The notes under the pieces are model-generated. The model had not been told where the DNA came from, searched no databases, and worked only from the letters and a program-made list of their open reading frames with translations. From NCBI RefSeq assembly GCF_028823615.1, contig NZ_JAPEHT010000017.1:1-36840 (forward strand): a stretch of DNA of 36,840 bases, given 5' to 3'. The translations under genes were made by a program, and so were the position numbers. This document shows, in pieces, positions 8,483 through 18,082 of the stretch (position 1 is its first letter; every line of letters starts with the position of its first letter). The stretch is from Planococcus sp. A6 (GTDB lineage: Bacteria > Bacillota > Bacilli > Bacillales_A > Planococcaceae).

Positions 8483-8623
8483 GATGAACAATGTAAAGTG
8501 GACTTGACTCTTGAAGAAGAATTCTATTATGAAGTGGAAGTGGAAAGTTCAGTGCGTGAATACGAGTTTCTGGTCGATGCCGCTTCGGGTCGCTTTTCGC
8601 AAAGAAAACCCATCAAGCTTTAA
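8483..8623 (+). pseudogene. PepSY-domain C-terminal remnant
   Basis: An open frame of 46 codons without a convincing start. It reads like the last strands of a PepSY domain: YYEVEVESSVREYEFLVDAASGR matches the usual YEVE...GREYE..VDA.TG pattern. The final codons (KPIKL) fall inside the inverted repeat that terminates nhaC, so the real C-terminus is lost. The rest of the gene is absent upstream. It is probably a deletion remnant of a PepSY lipoprotein or protease propeptide. Confidence 0.6.
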
Positions 8624-8638
8624 GCAGCTTGATGGGTT
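8600..8638 (-). terminator. Rho-independent terminator of nhaC
   Basis: AACCCATCAAGC (8607-8618) and GCTTGATGGGTT (8627-8638) form a perfect 12-bp stem. Read on the minus strand it is followed by a T-rich run. It lies 8 bases past the nhaC stop. Confidence 0.82.
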
Positions 8639-8646
8639 ATTGGTAT

Positions 8647-10110
8647 TCACGTCAATACAGAATCTGAAGTGGTGCCTGTTTTCGCGGATTGCCGCGCCTC
8701 TTTTTCTTCCAATGCTTTTAATTCTTCCTCGGTCAGGAATTCGACTTTCAGCCCGACGAATGCCATGAAAATGGAGATAATCGGCACGGTGTAGTTTAGT
8801 ACAGCATACGGGGCGTAGGCGAAAGTGCTGACGCCGAGAGTCGCCACAATAAACACGCCGCATGTATTCCACGGAATCAAAGGCGACGTGACGGTGCCGC
8901 CGTCTTCCAATGTCCGTGATAAGTTTTTCGAATGCAATTTTTTGTCCCTGTACGCTTTGGCGTACATTCTTCCAGGGAGAAGGATCGATATGTATTGTTC
9001 AGAAGCAGTCGCATTCGTGAAAAAAGCCGAAACGATCGTTGCGGCAATCAGGCTGCCCGCTGACTTCGCCACTTTCAGGATTTGGTTGACGATGGCCTGG
9101 AGCATCCCGACTTGTTCCATGATGCCACCGAAGATCATCGCGACAATCGTCAAGGACACCGTATACATCATCGACTCGATGCCGCCGCGATTAAATAGAT
9201 TGTCGACCATTTCATTGCCGCTCGAGATCACGAACCCGTCGTGGAGTGTATTGACGGCATCGGCTACACTGCCGCCTTGGATAAATACATAACATAGCCA
9301 ACCGAGCAAAACACCGATCGTCAAAGCGGGCAGTGCAGGAACTTTTTTCGCTACCAAGACGATGACCGCAAGCGGTACGAGCAGTAGCCATGGAGAAATC
9401 ACGAAATTGCTTTCCAACGCGGATAGGATGCTGTTGATGTTGCCGATATCCACTGCCGTTCCCGCAAACTGCCTGCCGAGGACAAAGTAAACGACTAACG
9501 CGATGATGAGGCCGGGAATCGTCGTATAAATCATATGCTTGATATGCGTAAACAAAGGTGTTTCGGTAATGCCGGCCGCCAAGTTGGTCGTGTCAGACAG
9601 CGGGGACATCTTGTCGCCGAAATAAGCGCCGGAAATGACTGCGCCGGCTACCATGGCTGCAGGGATTCCCATGCTCACGCCGATACCCATTCCCGCGACG
9701 CCGATCGTTCCCATCGTCGACCACGAACTGCCGATGGCCAAAGTGACGATTGCGCAAATGATGCAGATGGTCACGAGGAATAGGGAAGGGGTGATGATTT
9801 TCAATCCATAATAGATCATGGTGGCCACGATGCCGCCGCCAATCCAAGCCCCGATGATCAACCCGACGAGAAGGATGATGACAATCGCCGGAAGTGCCAT
9901 GCGGATGCCTTTATAGGCGCCTTCTTCGATGATTTCCCATTTATAACCGTAGCGCCAGCCGATCAAAGCGGCAATAGCTGCCCCGATTAATAATGGGATG
10001 TGCGGGCTGCCTTCGAATTTAATGATGGTGATGGCCATGATGCTGATCATGACAACGAATGGAATTAACGCCATAATAAATGGAATTTCTATTTTCTGTT
10101 GATTCTTCAT
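8647..10110 (-). CDS. nhaC: Na+/H+ antiporter NhaC
   Basis: A 487-aa multi-pass membrane antiporter of the NhaC family, expected to extrude Na+ in exchange for H+ in the cytoplasmic membrane. About 11-12 hydrophobic segments can be traced. Family landmarks include AIGSSWSTMGTIGVAGMG, the block GAYFGDKMSPLSDTTNLAAG, and a C-terminal half containing NATASEQYISILLPGRMY and LIPWNTCGVF. The start ATG 10110 is preceded by GAGGAGATGAACC. Length is normal. Some relatives are annotated as malate/lactate antiporters (MleN), so the physiological substrate is less certain than the family. A strong palindrome lies about 110 bases upstream. Confidence 0.92.
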   Translation of the reverse strand: MKNQQKIEIPFIMALIPFVVMISIMAITIIKFEGSPHIPLLIGAAIAALIGWRYGYKWEIIEEGAYKGIRMALPAIVIILLVGLIIGAWIGGGIVATMIYYGLKIITPSLFLVTICIICAIVTLAIGSSWSTMGTIGVAGMGIGVSMGIPAAMVAGAVISGAYFGDKMSPLSDTTNLAAGITETPLFTHIKHMIYTTIPGLIIALVVYFVLGRQFAGTAVDIGNINSILSALESNFVISPWLLLVPLAVIVLVAKKVPALPALTIGVLLGWLCYVFIQGGSVADAVNTLHDGFVISSGNEMVDNLFNRGGIESMMYTVSLTIVAMIFGGIMEQVGMLQAIVNQILKVAKSAGSLIAATIVSAFFTNATASEQYISILLPGRMYAKAYRDKKLHSKNLSRTLEDGGTVTSPLIPWNTCGVFIVATLGVSTFAYAPYAVLNYTVPIISIFMAFVGLKVEFLTEEELKALEEKEARQSAKTGTTSDSVLT

Positions 10111-10205
10111 GGTTCATCTCCTCAATGCAGGATAATGAAAGCCTTTTCAACTATTTTGCCATGCACTTCTTTCAGGCGCAAATGATTTTTTCAATAATTT
10201 AAAAA

Positions 10206-10243
10206 TCGAAAATTTTTGCGCAAAAAAATTTTGCGCTATTTCG
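10206..10243. promoter_or_regulatory. Nested palindrome upstream of nhaC
   Basis: GCGCAAAA (10218-10225) and TTTTGCGC (10229-10236) form a perfect 8-bp inverted repeat around AAA. Outside it, TCGAAA and TTTCGA give a second, looser symmetric pair. It sits 108 or more bases upstream of the nhaC start, between nhaC and the preceding terminator. It may be a regulator binding site or leader hairpin. Confidence 0.45.
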
Positions 10244-10313
10244 AAATTAATGTTCATCCGAAAACGTGGCTGAGGCAGCGGATAAATTAGCTTGCCACAG
10301 AAGAAGGTACCCA

Positions 10314-10364
10314 TCAAAAAAACACCGATGGAAACCTTGGTTATAAGGTGTCTCCATCGGTGTT
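10314..10364 (-). terminator. Rho-independent terminator of the M4 protease
   Basis: AACACCGATGG (10321-10331) pairs with CCATCGGTGTT (10354-10364), with further internal pairing (ACCTT/AAGGT). On the minus strand a T7 run follows directly. Confidence 0.88.
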
Positions 10365-10422
10365 CATATTTAGTTCCACTGCGTAAAAGATTCATTGCCA
10401 GAGTTGATGGCAAATTGGGGAT

Positions 10423-12491
<2,069 letters not shown>

Positions 12492-12933
12492 ATGGAGACC
12501 ATCTATTTTGCAGGCGGATGCTTATGGGGCGTACAGGCGTTCATCAAGACTTTGCCGGGTGTGGAGTCGACCGAAGCGGGACGGGCAAACGGCAGGACGC
12601 AATCGCTAGCAGGCGATTATGATGGATACGCGGAATGCGTCAAAACTACATTCGATCCTTCGCGCGTGTCGGTCCAACAACTGATGGGGTATTTCTTTGA
12701 AATCATCGATCCCTATAGCGTCAATAAACAAGGCGAGGATGTCGGCGAGAAATACAGGACCGGCGTCTGCGAAAGCCTTCATTAATGAAAGAACGGATTC
12801 GGCACGCACCGCAGTCGAAGTCTTGCCGCTTGAGAATTATATAGCGAGCGCAGCAGAGCATCAGGACCGTTTGGACAGATGTCCGGATGATTATTGCCAC
12901 ATCCCAACGGCGTTATTGACCAAGTATGCGTAA
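12492..12933 (+). pseudogene. msrA: Peptide-methionine sulfoxide reductase MsrA, frameshifted by deletion
   Basis: The first frame (12492-12785) is an MsrA N-terminus with the active-site Cys in GGCLWGVQAF, then GYAECVKTTFDP and EIIDPYSVNKQGEDVGEKYRTGV. It then runs into a stop. The next frame continues in register as AKAFINERTDSARTAVEVLPL and the family ending YIASAAEHQDR. About ten residues normally found between YRTGV and AKAF (the YS...EHL segment) are missing. The lesion is therefore a small out-of-frame deletion near 12765-12775 and not just a single-base error. The enzyme would repair Met-S-sulfoxide in proteins but is unlikely to be functional here. The ribosome binding site (GAAGAGGAG) is intact. 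Confidence 0.85.
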
Positions 12934-12954
12934 AGAAAAGGGCGTGATGACAGG

Positions 12955-13341
12955 ATGATTTCACTCGTATTGACCTTAAGGCGCTTGTTGTCGGCCATTT
13001 ACCGCATCGGCAAAGAGCCCTTGTTCAGGACCTTGCTGCTGACTTTGGCATTCATCGTGCTGTCAGGGACTTTGTTCTATTATCAAATAGAAGGCTGGGC
13101 CTTTTTTGATGCCTTTTATTTTGCCTTCGTCAGCCTGATTCCCACAGGAGTTGATACGGGTCTCGTGCCCAGCGGCAACCTGAGCCGAAGCTTTACGATG
13201 ATTTATTTGGCTGTCGGTGTTGGTGTAATGGTCATGGTGTTGATGAGGCTCGCGTATGCGGTAGTGAAGCTCGAGCGGCCCGAGCAATTGGACGTGAAGG
13301 CAGGCAATCTTAAGTCTACACCGAAACAAAAAACTAAATAG
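12955..13341 (+). CDS. Two-TM ion-channel-like protein with degenerate selectivity filter
   Basis: A 128-aa membrane protein with the Ion_trans_2 layout: an amphipathic basic N-terminus, TM1 (about residues 24-43), a pore-helix-like segment (FFDAFYFAFVSLIPTG), TM2 (about 79-103) and a charged C-tail. Potassium channels carry TxGYG or TxGFGD at the filter; here the equivalent stretch reads IPTGVDTGLVPSG. The scaffold is thus channel-like but K+ selectivity is doubtful. The ATG at 12955 lies 21 bases after the broken msrA, with only a modest GGG-type ribosome binding site upstream, so it may be read from the msrA promoter. No regulatory RCK domain is attached. Confidence 0.75.
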   Translation: MISLVLTLRRLLSAIYRIGKEPLFRTLLLTLAFIVLSGTLFYYQIEGWAFFDAFYFAFVSLIPTGVDTGLVPSGNLSRSFTMIYLAVGVGVMVMVLMRLAYAVVKLERPEQLDVKAGNLKSTPKQKTK

Positions 13342-13348
13342 AAATAGG

Positions 13349-13404
13349 AAAGAACCCCGAACGGGCTGCTGTTGAAGGCAGCTGCCGTTTGGGGTTCTTT
13401 TTGT
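13349..13404. terminator. Bidirectional terminator
   Basis: A long hairpin, AAAGAACCCCGAACGG paired with CCGTTTGGGGTTCTTT with an inner GCTG/CAGC extension, flanked by T5 on the plus strand and T-rich sequence on the minus strand. It lies between the convergent channel and SDR genes. Confidence 0.85.
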
Positions 13405-13408
13405 AGTC

Positions 13409-14239
13409 TTATTGTTCTTTTGTGGTCGTTTTCTTCCAGCTGTCGTCCATGACCATTTTGCCCGGCCATGTGTAAGCGGTAAGCCCGCCGTCTACGACGA
13501 TGTCTTGGCCCGTCAGGTAAGAGCTGTCGCTTGAAACGAGGAATAGTACCGTCGTAGCGATTTCCTTCGGTAAGCCAAGGCGACCTAGAGGAGCAAGCCA
13601 TCTATTGCTTTCTCTGAACTCCCGTCCGGCTTCTTCCTCTTTCGATCCGGCCAATTCGTCGATCAGAGGTGTTTCGATCGTGCCAGGAGATACGGAGTTG
13701 GCGCGGATGCCGGATCTTCCGTATTCGATGGCGATGGATTTCGTGAAGTTGATGATGCCGCCTTTCGCTGCATTATAGCCCGAGCGGTCCAAATCGGCAA
13801 AGCTGCCGGACATGGAAGCGTTGTTGACGATCGCCCCGCCATTGTCCATCATGAGCGGGATGAAATATTTGCTCATCAAGAAAGTGCCGCGCAAATCAGT
13901 AGCAGTGATGTCGTCGAATAAATCGACCGGATATTCATGCACTTTGCCGCCTTCTTGGTCGATCCCGGCGTTATTGAACAACGCATAAACCGTTCCGTAT
14001 TGTTCTTTTACTTGATTGGCGAAAGATGTGACATCCTCTTCCTTGGCGATATTCACTTGGAAGCTTTTCGCCGTGCCGCCGTTTTCATTGATTTTGGTGA
14101 CCGTTTCCTGCAATTCTTCTTCTTTAATATCCGCAAGCAGGACAATCGCACCTTCTTGTGCAAATACTTCCGCTGTTGCTTTCCCGATGCCTGTCGCCGC
14201 GCCTGTAATGACGGTTACTTTATCTTGTAATTTACCCAT
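13409..14239 (-). CDS. SDR family oxidoreductase (glucose/3-oxoacyl dehydrogenase-like)
   Basis: A 276-aa classical short-chain dehydrogenase. It has GAATGIG at the cofactor fold (about residues 12-18), an acidic LADIKEEE after the second strand (favouring NAD), NNAG in LFNNAGID, the catalytic Ser in NNASMSGSF and YNAAKGG, and the C-terminal YLTGQDIVVDGG. The ATG at 14239 has GAGGAGGAAC at proper spacing; the open frame to 14350 adds 37 residues without family resemblance. No operon partner. Substrate unknown. It differs clearly from the SDR at 5526. Confidence 0.93.
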   Translation of the reverse strand: MGKLQDKVTVITGAATGIGKATAEVFAQEGAIVLLADIKEEELQETVTKINENGGTAKSFQVNIAKEEDVTSFANQVKEQYGTVYALFNNAGIDQEGGKVHEYPVDLFDDITATDLRGTFLMSKYFIPLMMDNGGAIVNNASMSGSFADLDRSGYNAAKGGIINFTKSIAIEYGRSGIRANSVSPGTIETPLIDELAGSKEEEAGREFRESNRWLAPLGRLGLPKEIATTVLFLVSSDSSYLTGQDIVVDGGLTAYTWPGKMVMDDSWKKTTTKEQ

Positions 14240-14402
14240 GTTCTGTTCCTCCTCTATATAGTGTGTTCTTGAAAATCCTGTTATCTGACCGGCCATATCT
14301 TGTGCCGGGGCCTTCGTATTTAAATGACGATACTTTATCTTAACTACCACCTGAAATGGGCGCTAAACTGGCTTTTCCAATGTAACCGCTTAACAGTTAA
14401 AA

Positions 14403-14420
14403 ACTTTTTTTAAAAAAAGT
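14403..14420. repeat. A/T palindrome upstream of the repeat protein
   Basis: An 18-base perfect palindrome, ACT6 TA6AGT-like (AC, seven T, seven A, GT), 61 bases before the start of the secreted tandem-repeat protein. It could be a regulator site or an intrinsically bent tract. Confidence 0.35.
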
Positions 14421-14480
14421 GATCTAAAATGAAACCCGCTCCGTTGAGCTTATAAGAAAACAAAACAGAGGAGTGGTTAG

Positions 14481-15815
14481 ATGAAAATGAAAAAGCTTTT
14501 ACTACCAGTAGTAGGTGCATCACTTTTAGTTCCGGGAATCGGATCTACAGTGTTGGCAGCTGAAGAAGCACCGCCGACGGAAACAACAGGCGTCGAACTT
14601 CGCGCAACTTTGGATTCGCTATTGTCCGAGCATTATGCGCTCGCAGTGGATTCCATGATGAAAATTTATGATGGCGACGAAGCGGCAGAAGAAGCCATGG
14701 CAGCACTCGATGAAAATGCAGCCGATATGGAACCGGTCATCGCTTCCGTTTACGGGGAAGATGGCGGAGCGGCTTTCGTTGAAATCTTCGATAAGCACAA
14801 TATGGGAACAGATGAATACGCAGCGGCCGTGAAAGCGGATGACGCCGCGATGCAAGAAGAAGCATTAGCTCAAATCCAGTCGTTCGTCGATGAAATGGGC
14901 GAATTCCTTGGCACGGCAACGGAAGGCAATCTTCCGGAAGACGGTGCGACAGCCGCACTTCGTGAACACGAAGATTACGTACAAAATACGTTTGATCTTT
15001 ATGTAGAAGGCGATTACGAAGCTGCTTACACGATGTACCTTGAAGGCTTCACGCAAATCTTCGGTGCAGGCAGCGCAATCAGCGGAGCGATTTCGGCACA
15101 ATTCCCGGATCAGTTTTCTGACCCGAACACACCAGCCGGCGACTTCCGCTCGACAGTAAACCGCATTGCAGCAGAACATTTTGCCCTTGCGCAATTGAGC
15201 ATGGCAAAAGGTTACAATGGTTCAGCTGACTTCGATTTCGTCAACTGGGCACAAGACCAAAACACAGAAGAGTTCCGTTCAGCGCTAGCTTCAGTCTATG
15301 GTGAAGAAGCAAGCAACCAGTTTGTTGAACTATGGAATAACGAACACATCGCCGTCCAAGGTGACTTGGCAAATGCGACAGCTTCAGAAGATGAGCAAGC
15401 GAAAGAGCAAGCCGTCTCTACTTTGACTAGCACATTCGCAACAGATCTTGGCACATTCTTGAATAAAGCAACTGAAGACCGCATGCCGTTGGATGAAACG
15501 ATTGCAGGCGTGGAAGCGCATGAACAATCCGTTGTAGATACATTCCAGCAATACGTGAACGGTGATTATGCCGCTTCATATGACACATACCGCACAGGTT
15601 ATGCGATCATGTTCGATATCGGTAAAGGATTGAGCGGCGCAATCGTCGACCAATTCCCAGAGAACTTCGAGAACACAGCTCCTGACAAAATGCCTTCAAC
15701 TGGATTCGGCGGCATGTCTGGCCAATCCAATACAATGATCTTGTGGGTAGCACTTAGCACATTGATCTTCATGGCAGCTGGAACACTAACGTATCGTCAA
15801 ACTAAAAAACAGTAA
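14481..15815 (+). CDS. Surface protein of two tandem His-bearing helical repeats with MPSTG-like sorting signal
   Basis: A 444-aa exported protein. It has a signal peptide (1 to about 27, VLA-AEE), two homologous blocks of about 177 residues (about 38-214 and 221-397), then MPSTG at 404-408, a hydrophobic helix (about 417-437) and a basic KKQ tail. Matching landmarks in the two blocks are SEHYALA / AEHFALA, ASVYGE in both, DKHN / NNEH, REHEDYVQNTF / EAHEQSVVDTF, and AQFPDQF / DQFPENF. Each block carries three equivalent His (51, 106, 163 and 233, 289, 347) on predicted helices next to acidic residues, which suggests a metal- or ligand-binding helical bundle. I do not recognise the family. The MPSTG-helix-basic tail resembles a sortase signal with Met for Leu. 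The ribosome binding site GAGGAG is good. Confidence 0.8.
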   Translation: MKMKKLLLPVVGASLLVPGIGSTVLAAEEAPPTETTGVELRATLDSLLSEHYALAVDSMMKIYDGDEAAEEAMAALDENAADMEPVIASVYGEDGGAAFVEIFDKHNMGTDEYAAAVKADDAAMQEEALAQIQSFVDEMGEFLGTATEGNLPEDGATAALREHEDYVQNTFDLYVEGDYEAAYTMYLEGFTQIFGAGSAISGAISAQFPDQFSDPNTPAGDFRSTVNRIAAEHFALAQLSMAKGYNGSADFDFVNWAQDQNTEEFRSALASVYGEEASNQFVELWNNEHIAVQGDLANATASEDEQAKEQAVSTLTSTFATDLGTFLNKATEDRMPLDETIAGVEAHEQSVVDTFQQYVNGDYAASYDTYRTGYAIMFDIGKGLSGAIVDQFPENFENTAPDKMPSTGFGGMSGQSNTMILWVALSTLIFMAAGTLTYRQTKKQ

Positions 15816-15825
15816 TTTACGATTG

Positions 15826-15858
15826 AAAAAGAAAGGGCCCAGGCCCTTTCTTTTTTTG
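15826..15858 (+). terminator. Rho-independent terminator
   Basis: AAAGAAAGGGCC / GGCCCTTTCTTT stem with a very small loop and a T7 run, just past the repeat-protein stop. Confidence 0.87.
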
Positions 15859-15940
15859 ATTGGGACTGCGTTCCCTCCTGTTATATAAGTTCTGGAACAG
15901 TATGTATAGTGCTTAACGTCCAGGTTGGCGGGCATACAAA

Positions 15941-16002
15941 AGAATAACAGCAGAAAAGTACAGGGTAATGGTATAATTTAATGGAAAGAAAGCTGTTATT
16001 CT
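15941..16002 (+). promoter_or_regulatory. Extended -10 promoter enclosed by an 11-bp inverted repeat
   Basis: TGG-TATAAT (15969-15977) is a strong extended -10 upstream of the MEDS gene; no good -35 is seen. AGAATAACAGC (15941-15951) and its exact complement GCTGTTATTCT (15992-16002) flank it with a 40-base spacer. The left arm lies where a -35-region repressor would bind and the right arm in the early transcript. Two half-sites for a looping or dimeric regulator are plausible. Confidence 0.55.
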
Positions 16003-16073
16003 CGATTCTCCAGTTTGTCGAGTATTGAACTTCTTTTTTGGTTGAAATTACGTAGAGAAAGAAGGTAGATCGC

Positions 16074-16646
16074 TTGAGAAGTAAGATGGATCAATTGCTT
16101 GAAAGCCAGCGCAGTGTTCACGTGCTATATGCTTTCGATGGAACTGAAAATTATGTGAGACAGCTATTGAACTACATAGATGAGGGAATTCACGCCGGTG
16201 ATCATATTTTGATTGTTGAAAATGAGAGAGTGACGTTCAAAATCAAACAAGAGATGGGCAAACTATATAGTGAACAACAAATAAATAACGTACATTTCGT
16301 CAATAGCCTTCATTTCTATTGGTCGAGTGGAAGTTACCATCCACCCGCCATCCATGAGTATTTCACCAAAACCGTGGCCCCTTATATTGAAAACAAATTG
16401 AGCTTCCGGTCATGGGCGCATGTGGAATGGGAAAGTGTGAAAGAACCATTATTCCTTATAGAAGATTTCGAAAAGATTGCGGATCGCGCAGTGAACGAAT
16501 TTGATTTCCCGCTGGTTTGCGCTTACGAAAAAAAGAAAATGCCTGTTCATTTAAGGGAAAGCTTGATGAAAACCCATCCATATGTCTTGATGGAAGACGA
16601 ATTGATTGCTTCACCACAGTACCAATCAGTATCGAACCAGGCTTAA
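16074..16646 (+). CDS. MEDS-domain sensory protein
   Basis: A 190-aa soluble protein resembling the MEDS (DcmR-type sensory) domain: HVLYAFDGTENYVRQLLNYIDEGIHAGDHILIVEN, a central strand NVHFVNSLHFYWSSG, and RSWAHVEWES near the middle. MEDS proteins are linked to stress signalling and small-molecule sensing in soil bacteria. The TTG at 16074 is preferred because GAAGG lies 8 bases upstream; the next ATG (16086) is too far from it. It sits behind the promoter framed by an inverted repeat and 161 bases before a GAF-STAS gene, so the two may form a sensory pair. There is no DNA-binding domain. The ligand is unknown. Confidence 0.72.
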   Translation: MRSKMDQLLESQRSVHVLYAFDGTENYVRQLLNYIDEGIHAGDHILIVENERVTFKIKQEMGKLYSEQQINNVHFVNSLHFYWSSGSYHPPAIHEYFTKTVAPYIENKLSFRSWAHVEWESVKEPLFLIEDFEKIADRAVNEFDFPLVCAYEKKKMPVHLRESLMKTHPYVLMEDELIASPQYQSVSNQA

Positions 16647-16807
16647 GACTGGTTTTTCATTTAGCCCAAAACTTTGTGGAGTACGGGTTCCGCCGATTGC
16701 GGCGATACCAGAAATCCTGCACATTGCATTCAAAGAACGGCTTATAGTATCGTTAGGAAAAGTGCGCCAATTTTCTCATTGGACACTCCCCATAGAGGAG
16801 GGATCAC

Positions 16808-17689
16808 ATGCACCACCAGACAATCGGCCCTTCCAGAAAATTTCAGAACTTCAATGATGCAGCTAATCAGATCTTGAACATGTTGAGCAAGCAAATGGAT
16901 ATCAACACGCTCTTCATTGCTGAAAATGATGGAAAAACCAATACCATCAAGAAAGCGTTCAATAGACATGAAGAGCTGGTAGTGGAAGACAGCCAATCGC
17001 CGCTTGACCAGACTTTCTGCAGCTTAGCGATCAATTATGGGCAGGAGCCGCTATTGATCGAAGACATCTCAAAAGACGACAATGCCGGCAAGCTTGAGAT
17101 TTCGGCACAATTCGGCAACGGCGCGTTCATCGGCATCCCGATCTATTACGAAAACGGGGAAGTGTACGGCACGATTTGCGGCTTGGACAAGCATCCGGTT
17201 TCGTTCACGGAAGAGCAGCAGGAGATGTTCGAGATGATGTCTTCTTTGCTGAGCTATATTTTGGAACTCGACAAAGCCCAAAAGGAAATCCAGACCTTGT
17301 CGTCGCCGCTTGTGCCTTTGTCGGATGAGATTTCGATCCTGCCGATCATCGGCCACATTACGCTCGAACGTGCTTACCAGCTGATCGAGGACGTCGTGAT
17401 GAAAGCGAGCGAAGGCATCGATTTCCTGATCTTGGATTTCTCGGGAATTACGCAAATCGACCCGCGCATCGAAGAGCCTTTGCTGGACTTGATCAAAGCC
17501 TTGAAGATCATGGGAATCACCCCGATCATCACCGGCATTTTGCCGACGATGGCCATGAAAGTCCCGCATTTTGCCCATTCCCTGAAAGGCGAACGAATGG
17601 AAGCGACTTTGAAGATCGCTATTGAACAGCTTGGGTTTGAGTTAACGAAGAAAAATGAATTTGCGGCTTCCCGGCCGAAATCAAAATAG
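16808..17689 (+). CDS. GAF-STAS regulator (RsbR-like)
   Basis: A 293-aa soluble regulator. The GAF domain spans about residues 10-155 (FCSLAINYGQEPLLIEDI, then AFIGIPIYYENGEVYGTICGLD). A C-terminal STAS domain covers about 165-280 (LSSPLVPLSDEISILPIIG, then LDFSGITQIDP). The layout matches RsbR co-antagonists of the Firmicute stressosome, where an N-terminal sensor precedes STAS. RsbR proteins are phosphorylated on Thr near the DITG loop; here the loop is DFSG, so Ser212 is the likely equivalent (inference). GAGGAGG lies at good spacing before ATG 16808. No kinase or phosphatase of the Rsb system is in the window. Confidence 0.87.
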   Translation: MHHQTIGPSRKFQNFNDAANQILNMLSKQMDINTLFIAENDGKTNTIKKAFNRHEELVVEDSQSPLDQTFCSLAINYGQEPLLIEDISKDDNAGKLEISAQFGNGAFIGIPIYYENGEVYGTICGLDKHPVSFTEEQQEMFEMMSSLLSYILELDKAQKEIQTLSSPLVPLSDEISILPIIGHITLERAYQLIEDVVMKASEGIDFLILDFSGITQIDPRIEEPLLDLIKALKIMGITPIITGILPTMAMKVPHFAHSLKGERMEATLKIAIEQLGFELTKKNEFAASRPKSK

Positions 17690-17784
17690 TGAAAACCTGG
17701 GCCCCTTTATTGTCTCATCAAAGGGTAAAGGGATAGCACAAGGAAAAGGGACTGAGAGCCCATAATGAAAAGGAGGTTTCTCAA

Positions 17785-17967
17785 ATGGCTCAATCAAAAT
17801 GGTTGAAACTGGGGACAGCGGCTTTTTTGTCTATCGGCATGCTGGCAGCTTGCGGGGACGTAGAAGATGAGCAGCCTGTAGACGAAGACATCGATGTGAC
17901 ACCGGAAGAGGGCGAAGAAGAAATGGTTCCTGAAGAACCGATAGCGGACGAAGAAGACGAAGAATAA
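17785..17967 (+). CDS. Small acidic lipoprotein
   Basis: A 60-aa protein with a clear lipoprotein signal peptide (MAQSKWLKLG, hydrophobic core, lipobox LAAC with Cys about residue 23). An almost purely acidic mature part of about 37 residues follows, rich in Glu, Asp and Pro. AAAAGGAGG precedes the ATG. The mature chain has no fold-forming hydrophobic residues and may serve as a negatively charged surface tether. Such short lipoproteins are common in Planococcaceae and Bacillaceae but without assigned function. It is followed by a terminator and then by cls. Confidence 0.8.
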   Translation: MAQSKWLKLGTAAFLSIGMLAACGDVEDEQPVDEDIDVTPEEGEEEMVPEEPIADEEDEE

Positions 17968-17992
17968 GTGGAAAACTTCGCATAAGGGAATG

Positions 17993-18037
17993 CCTTAGTC
18001 ACCAGCTCTTTAGCAGGCGGTGACTGAGGATTTTTTC
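17993..18037 (+). terminator. Rho-independent terminator
   Basis: CCTTAGTCACC (17993-18003) pairs with GGTGACTGAGG (18019-18029), with a 15-base loop and a following T6 run. Confidence 0.85.
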
Positions 18038-18082
18038 AAATAGAAATTGCATAACCAAGCCGGAGCTCGAGGGGGGATTAAG

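Larger units (their letters stand above)
10111..10422 (-). other. Gap between nhaC and the M4 protease
   Basis: A 312-base intergenic region. It holds the protease terminator (10314-10364), a strong palindrome in AT-rich DNA (10206-10243) and presumably the nhaC promoter. The minus-strand open frame crossing it (10147-10413) has no family resemblance and runs through the terminator, so it is not called. Confidence 0.6.

Noticed and set aside
8511-8768. Plus-strand 85-codon frame over the nhaC end
   Set aside because: It crosses the PepSY remnant in the wrong frame and then runs antisense into nhaC.
10147-10413. 88-codon minus frame between nhaC and the protease
   Set aside because: It reads through the protease terminator and lacks any family similarity or ribosome binding site.
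17700-17736. CCCTTT/AAAGGG hairpin after the GAF-STAS gene as terminator
   Set aside because: Stem is only 6 bp and no T-tract follows.
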